Below are positions 56,903 through 64,000 of a stretch of 64,000 nt of DNA, piece after piece. The stretch is taken from contig OX328123.1 in NCBI GenBank assembly GCA_946811695.1, forward strand, positions 31,523,399 through 31,587,398, written 5' to 3'. The translations under genes and the position numbers were made by a program. Below the pieces are notes generated by a model. That model did not search any database. It worked only from the letters and a program-made list of their open reading frames with translations, and was not told the DNA's origin. The number at the start of each line of letters is the position of its first letter. Position 1 is the first letter of the stretch. Origin of the DNA: Gonocerus acuteangulatus (taxonomy: Eukaryota; Arthropoda; Insecta; Hemiptera; Coreidae).

Positions 56903-57307
56903 TAAATATCCTGTAAATATGTATGTATACTGTATATATTGTATATTATTTATAGTTTATATTGTATCAATTTTGGCAAATAACTGCTTTTACAAACAAA
57001 AACGTGCAAGTAAAACTGTAAATATATATGTATGTTAGTGTGTATAGATAAGTACTATAGGTATAATTAGGCTAAAGGCTACAACTTAATAACTATAAGG
57101 AATTAGTATATTAATACATACAATTATAGAATGAGCGAAGTAAAAGATTGAGTACCCTTCATTACAATTATTCAGCCAATTTCTTTTGAATTTAGCTATT
57201 TATTTTTATTCCCAATGATCTGTAGAACACAAACAAAGGGTGTAAGGACTATACTGTTTATCGCCCTTGTCAAAAACAAATCCTAATCCTAATCCATCCT
57301 GTTTTTA

Positions 57308-57714
57308 ATTAACAAATAGTATTCGGCAATTCTGACGGATTTAATTTCCTGTGTCTCTCTCTCTACACATGGGAACCTGTCTACGGCTGCAATCAAACAA
57401 AAATAATAATCATTCTTCAATAATTAAAAACATATTAGGTAAAAGTGGCCAAGAAATTAAGAACACATAACACTTTTTACTAGCATGAACTAACTATTCA
57501 TGGCAACAAGAGAAAATGTCAATTATTGACTCCAAGAAATTGAAGAATTATTCTCAAGGGCAAATGTACTTTTTTTTTCTTTTACTTTTAACTTTGTTTC
57601 ATTAATGACAGAGTTACATTTAATTAACACAAGGAATGGTTACATCTTATCCTGTTGTCATTAGGGGAGGAATGTGTTAGGATGAGAATTTCAGGAGCAT
57701 TCCTAGGCATCTAC
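57308..57714. other. Presumed intron of the minus-strand gene
   Basis: 57308-57350 is the continuation of the repeat that LINE 2 entered. The remainder is AT-rich with no coding character. Confidence 0.45.
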
Positions 57715-57797
57715 CTTGATCCGAAAGGTTCCTTTTTATGACCTAATGAAAACAAAAATAAAAATACTACTCGCTGAATGGAGAAAAAGTCGTTACC

Positions 57798-57941
57798 ATC
57801 AATTGCTGAACAGGAGAAGGCATAGTGGAACCATTCATGAAGAGTCCTTAACTGTGGAGGGAAAAGGACATTACGAGAAACTTTGCAGACAGTAGCCATG
57901 CTGTCGTGCTGAGCCGCTGGGTTCTGGCCACTCATGCCCAT
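57798..57941 (-). CDS. Possible upstream coding exon of the unidentified gene
   Basis: The minus strand encodes MSGQNPAAQHDSMATVCK, then a segment with FPPQLRTLHEWFHYAFSCSA, ending at a donor (ATTGATG before GTAACG). The text is protein-like and does not resemble any transposon. A 55-bp gap and a 28-bp segment (57715-57742) with splice-like borders follow and might be a tiny exon. The phase at the donor fits some acceptors of the 50146-50324 exon but not the outermost one, so membership of the same gene is likely, not proven. If true, LINE 2 lies inside the intron. Confidence 0.5.
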
Positions 57942-58097
57942 GCTGAATGTCAGTGTTTGGACAATATGGGAGTCGATTTACAAAATACAAAATTAAAAGA
58001 GAACTATTCACGTTTTTATTTTATTTATGTAGGATATTTTAAGCAAATTGTTCTGGAAAGCAGTCTACACTACCCAAATTCTGAGGAAAGTGCTTAG

Positions 58098-58541
58098 TTA
58101 TGCAGCTCCTGCGCGACGGACTTTTTTGATATTCAAATGTTTAAGTTCTTTTAGGGGGGGTTGAATTATTAAGAAGTTCCTCATCGGCTCAAAAATGTTC
58201 CGATTTTGATGACATTTGGTACAAAAATCTTTCTTCTCATTTGAAAGGTCAAATTCAATAACCAGCTGAATCCTTTTAATGGAACATGGTTTTTGGAGGA
58301 AAATTTGGGCGAACAAATCAATCGGAACGCTTAAATTTTCGAGTCCATATGCTTGCAAGTACGCCTTATATAGGTTCCTTAACGTATGAAAACGAATGAA
58401 ACAATTTTAAAGAGATTTCTGTCTCCGTTTATGAGAAAAATTGATTTAAATACTTGTCCAAACTAATTTTCTGTTTGGGTATTCAGAAACGATGATTGGT
58501 TCACTTGAAACTTGTACCAGGTATTTGACATTCATCTAATC

Positions 58542-58577
<36 letters not shown>

Positions 58578-58930
58578 GGGTGCTTTTACTGCTAGGGTAA
58601 TTAGCATCTAATCTTAGATATTTAAACTTTGGTATCGTTTGGAGTTAAGAAGTATATGGGAAAACAATTGCAGTAATGGTGATACAAAGTTTTCGGATCT
58701 CAGTATATTTTCTAAAATATCTCGAAAACGGTTGGGAAATCGTAGTAAATAGAAGGCAGCTATTCGAAAGGTTATTAAATTCTCGACAAAAAAGATTCTG
58801 TTGTAATGTTCGGTGGGGCGATATCAATCGAACAGATAAGTGCTTAAAACTTCAAAGTTGTTAGTTTTATTCTTTTCAACGTGTATTTGACTCTGTTTAC
58901 CTAACTTTTTAGGTAGTTGTATTTGCTTTT
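58098..58930 (+). repeat. Repeat A copy 8, diverged
   Basis: A distal-end motif (TGCAGCTCCTGCGCGACGGAC) at about 58098-58122 is followed by a second truncated unit. That unit has the TTCCGATTTTGATGACATTTG box, TCGAGTCCATATGCTTGCAA and AATATCTCGAAAACGGTTGG. No TA tract is present. It is split by the small insertion at 58548-58604. Confidence 0.65.
58548..58604 (-). mobile_element. 5'-truncated SINE tail
   Basis: 57 bp inserted in repeat A. On the minus strand it reads CTAATTACCCTAGCAGTAAA, then AGCACCCATTT and an A tract of about 26. CATCTAATCTAAGAT (58533-58547) and CATCTAATCTTAGAT (58605-58619) form a 15-bp target duplication with one mismatch. The tail resembles those of the tRNA- and 5S-derived SINEs. 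Confidence 0.8.
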
Positions 58931-59106
58931 AACCCCCTAACGGAAACAAGCACGGTTACCTTCACATGGTGTTTCCTGGGTAACTCTAATGTCCGTGCAA
59001 TAATAAGCTGTACAAAATTATGTAGTAGCGTTAATTTTGATCATATCATATTTAACTCAATATAAAAAATACTTATCGGCCGTGGTGAAACACGGGTAAT
59101 CAGCTA

Positions 59107-59168
<62 letters not shown>

Positions 59169-61485
59169 CTGTTCGCTCATTTCTGGCTTCCCTAGCGGTC
59201 CGATTGTGATGAAATTTGGTACAAAAATCCGTCGTCCAATTTGAAAGGTCAAATTCGTTAACCAGCAGAATCCGCCAACTGGAAGACGGCGTTTGGGGCA
59301 AAATTCGTGCAAAAAAAATCGTAACGCTTACGTTTTTGAGTTCATAAGCTTGTAAGTACTCGTTTTATAGGCTTCTTGGGCTAGGATAATGAATGAAACC
59401 ATTTTCAAGGCGATGTTAAAGTATACAAAGTTTTGGTAACTTTGTATACTTTAACCGTTTTCCAGAAAATTAGAAAAATAGTTTTTGAATACCGTTTTTG
59501 GTTTGAGTACTTAGAATCATGGGATTCAGTTGAAACATTTTCTGCATGTTCTACTTTCATTAAAACTAATATGTTGAAATTTTTATTACGTTTGGAGTTT
59601 AGGAAGGGTTAGAATAAAATATTTTATTAACAGACATAAAAAGTTTTGGTAACTTTGTATACATTCCCTAATATCTCGAAAACGGTTAGGAATATTGGCA
59701 AACGGAGGGTTACCATGCGAAAGCTTACTAAATGTTCTACAAAAAAGATTCTGAAAAATTTTTTGATTAGGCTATGTCAATCGGAGAAATAAGTGCTTAA
59801 ACTTTGAAGTAATTGATATCGTTTATTCGAACGGTTCTTTTTGTTTGTTATTATTCCTTGTTGTTTTTTCATTGCTTATAGTTGGATAATGTATTTGCCA
59901 ATAAAACAGATTAATTAAAATAAGAAAAACAATTCAATGTTAAAAATATATCAGCCTGTACCGTATGAAATGTCAGTTTTGGATTGGCCGATTTCCTTCA
60001 AATGTCTTGAAACTGTCCAGGCTCCTACTCCGAGTTCTTTGGCATATTCCATAGTGTTTTCAATTGCTTATAGTAGTCAAATGTATTTGCCAATAAAACG
60101 GGATACGTATAATTAGAAACGATATTTTATTTTTGCGGAATCTTAGGATTCTCAGATGCCGTATGAATATCTATTAGGCCCCCAACGTATATTTTCCTTA
60201 ATATCTCGAAAAGGGTTAGGAAATCGTGGCAAGTGAAATATAACAGTTCGAAAGCTTACTGAATTCTCCACAAAATGTTTTGAAGAAATGTTTGATGGGG
60301 TCGTCACATTAGGAGAAATAAGTGCTTAAAACTTAGTTAGTTAGTTTCATATATTTAAACGGATCTATTTGTGTGTTTCCCGCAGTTTTTGTTTTCACTT
60401 CTCGTTATTTTTGTACTTGCTTATAGCAGTCAAATGTATTTGTCAGTAAACAGGATACGTATAATTAGAATCAATATTTTGTTTGTTAGAATTCGAAGAT
60501 GCCGTATGAATATCCAGATTACAGTACTGGTGTTCAAGTTTTCTAGGTATTCCCTATTTTCATCTGATGCCCATAGTTTTTTATTGTTAGTAGTTTTTTC
60601 TTATTGATTATAGAATATAAATCTATTTGGCTATAAAACAGGATACGTAAAATTAGTAACAATATTTCGGAGATTTCTGAGCGAAATGCCTCTAAGATTT
60701 TCTACCACCACAAACGGCGTTTTTCCTCTATTTTTATCCACTAGATAGGCTTTATTTGGCATATTATTCTATATATGTTTTATTTAGCAGGGGATTCTGA
60801 TGAAATGTCGTGTTTTTGATGTGGATTTTAATTACGATGTGTCTAAGATTGGGTAACATTAGCGAGTCTACATAGTTAAGAACCGACGACGGAGGTTGAC
60901 TACTTGCTATGATTTAGTCTACATATGTATATTAAGTCCTAAATCCAAAAAATAAACTTCACAATGGTAAGATACTATGAGCGAATAGAGAGTCGGTTCA
61001 GTTCCCGTACAAACAGAAGGTCCGCAGGAAACATACCTGCTAAGAGTTAATCCTCAAGAGCTGTAAATATACCCCAGGTATCTGCCGACACAAATACAAA
61101 GCCTAGGTGGAGAGCACCCCAAAAACACAGATCCAAACATAGGTTATATACTAAATATTCATAAAGACTACTTAGTTGTAACCCGATTCATCAATTAGCA
61201 ATCAATAGTTTTCAACAAAGGTTATATACTAAATATTGAAAAAAAGTATTTAAGTAGAAAAAAAACAAGATTCCTCAAGACTTGTTTTTGGTCCATTTGT
61301 ATCTACTCAATAGACTTAATTAGGCATATTATTCTATATATTGACTCGTTATTCGTCAAGACTTGTTATTTGTCCTTCTGTATCTACTAGATAGGCTTTA
61401 TTCGGCATATTATTCTATAAAGGCTTTACTAGGCAGGGTATTCTACTCAATCTTTCTTGTACTTCTTCTTGATCCTTCTGTACAT

Positions 61486-61849
61486 TTTTTTAAAAATATC
61501 AAAATAAAATATAATAAAATATATATATTTTTTATTATTTGTACTGTATTTATATATGTACTGTGCACTATACATATATATGTATACTATATTTATATAA
61601 GTGCAAATATATTTATGTTTGTGTGAATCTGGTTCTTATATCCATGCAATTTTATAACAACAATAATTTCTCTTTTTTTCCAAACTTAGATTCTCCCAAA
61701 TACAACTTTAGTAACACAACTCTATCTCAAACACACAATACTGAAAACACTCTCCATCCTAACATTCATCTTGCACAATTAAACACAACAAGGGCGGAGA
61801 TGACCAAGCAGTTTTCTGCCCTTAAACTACCAACCCAACCCAACCCAAC
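61486..61849 (+). mobile_element. 5'-truncated LINE 3' end with (CCAAC)n tail
   Basis: 364 bp flanked by CCTTCTGTACAT (61474-61485 and 61850-61861), an exact 12-bp target duplication. The right end is (CCAAC)n. A stem AGGGCGG...TCTGCCCTT precedes it, reminiscent of the LINE 2 3' end (ATCGCCCTTGTC). No ORF2 remains. Confidence 0.72.
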
Positions 61850-61858
61850 CCTTCTGTA

Positions 61859-62128
61859 CATGGGCGTATATAGAAAACAATTTCGGGTGGGGCTGGGAAA
61901 ATTTCGGAGGGGGGCTGAGACCATTTCCAGGGTATGGAATACTAAATATTTAGAGCTTGGAACAGTTTTAGGCAACTAAAACGCTATTAAACGTAAAATA
62001 AAATATGTTTGATGAACTAAGTGATCTTATTCAATTTATTTTTAAGGGTTTTATGACAAGTTTTTATCATTAATTCAAAATTTCGGGAGGGGCTGCAGCC
62101 TCCTCAGCCCCCCTCATATACGCCCATG
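61859..62128. mobile_element. MITE B with 8-bp target duplication
   Basis: The termini CATGGGCGTATAT and ATATACGCCCATG are perfect over 13 bp. Exact 8-bp CTTCTGTA flanks stand at 61851-61858 and 62129-62136. Subterminal GGGGCTG and CAGCCTC blocks extend the inverted repeat. The 8-bp duplication suggests a hAT-like origin. The target is a 98-bp satellite monomer. Confidence 0.87.
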
Positions 62129-62420
62129 CTTCTGTATCCACTAGAAAGGCTCTATTAGGCATATTTTGTATTGATTTATAGAGCTTTGCTTTAGAATGAG
62201 AGCCGGATTGTGTAATTTCCGCTTCTGTGTATAAGTTAGCTACTGTCGGTCTCCCTGACGCCTTAATATCACTTTTATTCAAGATGTTCGAGAGGATTTT
62301 GACAATTTACACGAGATATATTAAAAAAAAAGTTTATTTATTTTCTAAGCTTATCAAATGACACTAGGGACATGAAAGGAACCGCTCTAAGATGATGCAG
62401 TTCCTGCGAGACGGACTTTT

Positions 62421-63563
62421 AATAAAACATGTTGCTATATGTTGTATATTATGTGGGCCTATCAGTCTATGATGCAAATCCTACTAAAATATGACTACAA
62501 GCTCTGTATGCTACATAATCTTGTTGCCTCTAACCAATTTCAACTGATAGTGTCACGTAATATCGAACATAGAGCAGCTACAGTTATGTTTTGTTAAAAC
62601 TGTTGCTTGGCACTATTTTGCCCCGACCCCTTCATTTATCTTTAGTTGGGCACAATGTTTATCGAGTTTAGCTGCAATGAATCCAAAATCACAGCAGTTG
62701 TGGGCAAATTAATAATTTGGGCCTTGAGTAAACCCTCATTCTTAATTTCATTTCAAATTTTTGGATAGCTAACCTGCATTGGGAACTAATGCCGACATAT
62801 CTGCAGCTGTCTAGGAAGCCTATAAGTGAATTGTCCTGGAACCCTGTAGGCTTCAGCCATAACAGGCTTTGCTCCCACGGCTTTATTCACGTTAGGGAAG
62901 TTTATTTTACAAAATACAATTTATTATATTTCTAATGTTTTTTTCCTGAACATAATTATTAAGAAACACATGTTCATATGCTCTATTAAAAGAGCATATG
63001 ATCCTTAAACATTTTTATTTTACTTAACAACATAAACACAATACAATGGAAGTAATTCCATTTTTAAAAACCTACAAAAGAGAAGTTATCCAAATGAACC
63101 ATATAGTCGCTCTCATTGGTGTTTTTTAAATGAGAAACTGTCACTAACCTTTGCCTAAATTACTTGAATTCTTATTGATACATCTCCACTTTACTGTACA
63201 GAAAATCATATAAGGCTAGAATTTAAAAATTGTAAACAATACAAGTTATTTTACAAGCTTCATGAAACCAATGTAAAACCACACAAAATTAACATGTGCA
63301 TTTTTAGGAGAAAATGACAGCTTGTTATGGATAGACAATTATAATAGGAAGATTATTTTTCTTTATAGACAGGGGGATATCAAATAATATCCATGATTGA
63401 ACGATATAGAAAGGGAGAAACTGAGGGGCAAATAGTACTTTTTTTATGATAGAATTATCTAATAGCTAAATTACTGTTATAAATACAAATTAATTAAGGT
63501 AAAACTGAAGGAGAGCGTCCTCAACACCGATTTTCTTCAAAGTTTGCACTATAACGTATTTTC
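62421..63563. other. Gene-free stretch
   Basis: No gene was recognised. A small perfect hairpin CATATGCTCT / AGAGCATATG lies at about 62976-63001. Confidence 0.45.
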
Positions 63564-64000
63564 ATGCACTAAACACGAATCCGTTGAAAAACATTGTTGT
63601 TCTCAACCAGGAAAGAAGTTATTTAATAAAAAAGTTCACTGTTATGAAGGTTAGGGAAGACTGCCTTGGACGACTTTTGGGCATAGAATTCTTTTTATTT
63701 CTGCGAGTTGGATTGACTAGGGGTTTTGATGTTTTCTTGAGCGAGTGGAGCGTAGCGGAGCGAGCGGAAACGCATAGCACGTATGCCCAAAAGCGACAGT
63801 TTACGACCAAGTCAGCTACCACAAGGTGAGTCTAAATTTCAATTACACTTCGTCAAATAGGACTATTGCGCAGGCGCGTGTTTACATATAAGCTGTTTAC
63901 CCCGTCTTTTATAACCTCCATAACAGTGAACTTTAGTGCTTAATAACTTCTTTCCTAGTTGCGAGCAACTTTTTTTTCAACGGATTCGTGTTTAGTGCAT
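63564..64000. mobile_element. Element with ~90-bp terminal inverted repeats, reaching the window edge
   Basis: ATGCACTAAACACGAATCCG at 63564 is matched by CGGATTCGTGTTTAGTGCAT at the last bases of the window. The arms pair over about 90 bp (GAAAGAAGTTATTTAATAA against TTAATAACTTCTTTC, AGTTCACTGTTATGGAGG-like). The interior contains the AGCGAGCGGAAACGCATAGC segment also found near 30640. The right flank is outside the window, so no target duplication can be checked. The 81-codon frame inside shows no domain. Confidence 0.75.

Larger units (their letters stand above)
50496..57293 (+). mobile_element. LINE 2: full-length I/Nimb-type retrotransposon
   Basis: 6.8 kb with a 5' UTR (50496-50839), two open ORFs, a long A-rich 3' UTR and a 3' tail of TCCTAAT repeats. 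The target duplication CCATCCTGTTTTTA (14 bp, exact) is at 50482-50495 and 57294-57307. ORF1 has three CCHC knuckles, and ORF2 has endonuclease, RT and RNase H, the arrangement of the I/Nimb group. No stop or frameshift is visible in either ORF. It lies between two presumed exons of the minus-strand gene, in antisense orientation to it. Confidence 0.95.
59083..62420 (+). repeat. Repeat A copy 9: composite with satellite monomers inside
   Basis: The (TA)n tract (59107-59163) and standard module run to about 60735. Inverse satellite monomers follow (about 60735-60800), then the block shared with 34672-35455 (about 60800-61260), more monomers (about 61260-61480 and 62130-62160), and the distal segment CTTCTGTGTATAAGTTAGC with the GGAACCGCTCTAAGATGATG..GACGGAC terminus at about 62420. 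It is interrupted by two nested insertions (61486-61849, 61859-62128). This copy gives the fullest view of the element's order. Confidence 0.78.

Overview
The window looks like an intron-bearing arthropod chromosome, most likely an insect. It is AT-rich, it carries insect-type LINEs, SINEs and MITEs, and it has one clear eukaryotic metabolic gene (NAD(P)H-hydrate epimerase). The species cannot be read from the sequence; a hemipteran is a guess. Nearly everything else is transposable-element DNA in several nested layers. No prokaryotic operon, CRISPR array or recognisable functional rRNA/tRNA gene was seen.

Left part (1-14.3 kb): gene-poor DNA with a GC-rich minisatellite (473-655), two tRNA-derived SINEs with target-site duplications (2211-2402 minus, 8360-8532 plus), several MITE-like inverted repeats (1872, 9411, 12735), an inverted pair of LINE ORF2 tails (about 6061-6595), and four plus-strand copies of a modular repeat called 'repeat A' here. 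Many repeat A copies carry a long (TA)n tract at the same internal position.

14.8-24.6 kb: two head-to-tail copies of another long repeat ('repeat C'), with 123-bp internal tandem units. At their junction lies an essentially perfect 352-bp inverted duplication with a 33-nt loop (16591-17327). The second copy is split by a complete LINE (18163-23677, minus) with a 12-13 bp target duplication. Its ORF1 and ORF2 overlap as ATGA, and ORF2 is broken once by a frameshift.

24.6-33.4 kb: the most unusual object is a 2.5-kb element (26819-29324) with roughly 105-bp terminal inverted repeats, a TTA target duplication and a broken gene coding for a Cys-rich N-terminus plus an RNase-H/DDE-like core that I cannot place in a named transposase superfamily. 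An unoccupied paralogous site survives in this same window, itself split by LINE 2. A hAT-type MITE and a second hAT-like MITE follow.

33.4-46.4 kb: about 48 copies of a 98-bp satellite with an ~785-bp higher-order repeat lie within repeat A-type sequence. The same order (module, satellite, unique block, satellite) recurs inverted at 59.1-62.4 kb, so the satellite appears to be an internal part of a mobile element. A mag-like Gypsy LTR retrotransposon (41394-45721) has nearly identical LTRs but several breaks in its coding region. 5S-rRNA-derived fragments lie nearby.

46.7-58 kb: an intact single-exon NAXE gene (plus), then exons of an unidentified minus-strand gene (49189-50324 and probably 57798-57941). 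The presumed intron holds a full-length LINE of the I/Nimb type (50496-57293) with both ORFs open, the best candidate for an active element here. A 5S-derived SINE with its own target duplication (49619-49814) lies in the preceding intron.

58-64 kb: repeat A copies, a nested truncated LINE plus MITE inside a satellite monomer, and at the window edge an element with ~90-bp inverted repeats (63564-64000).
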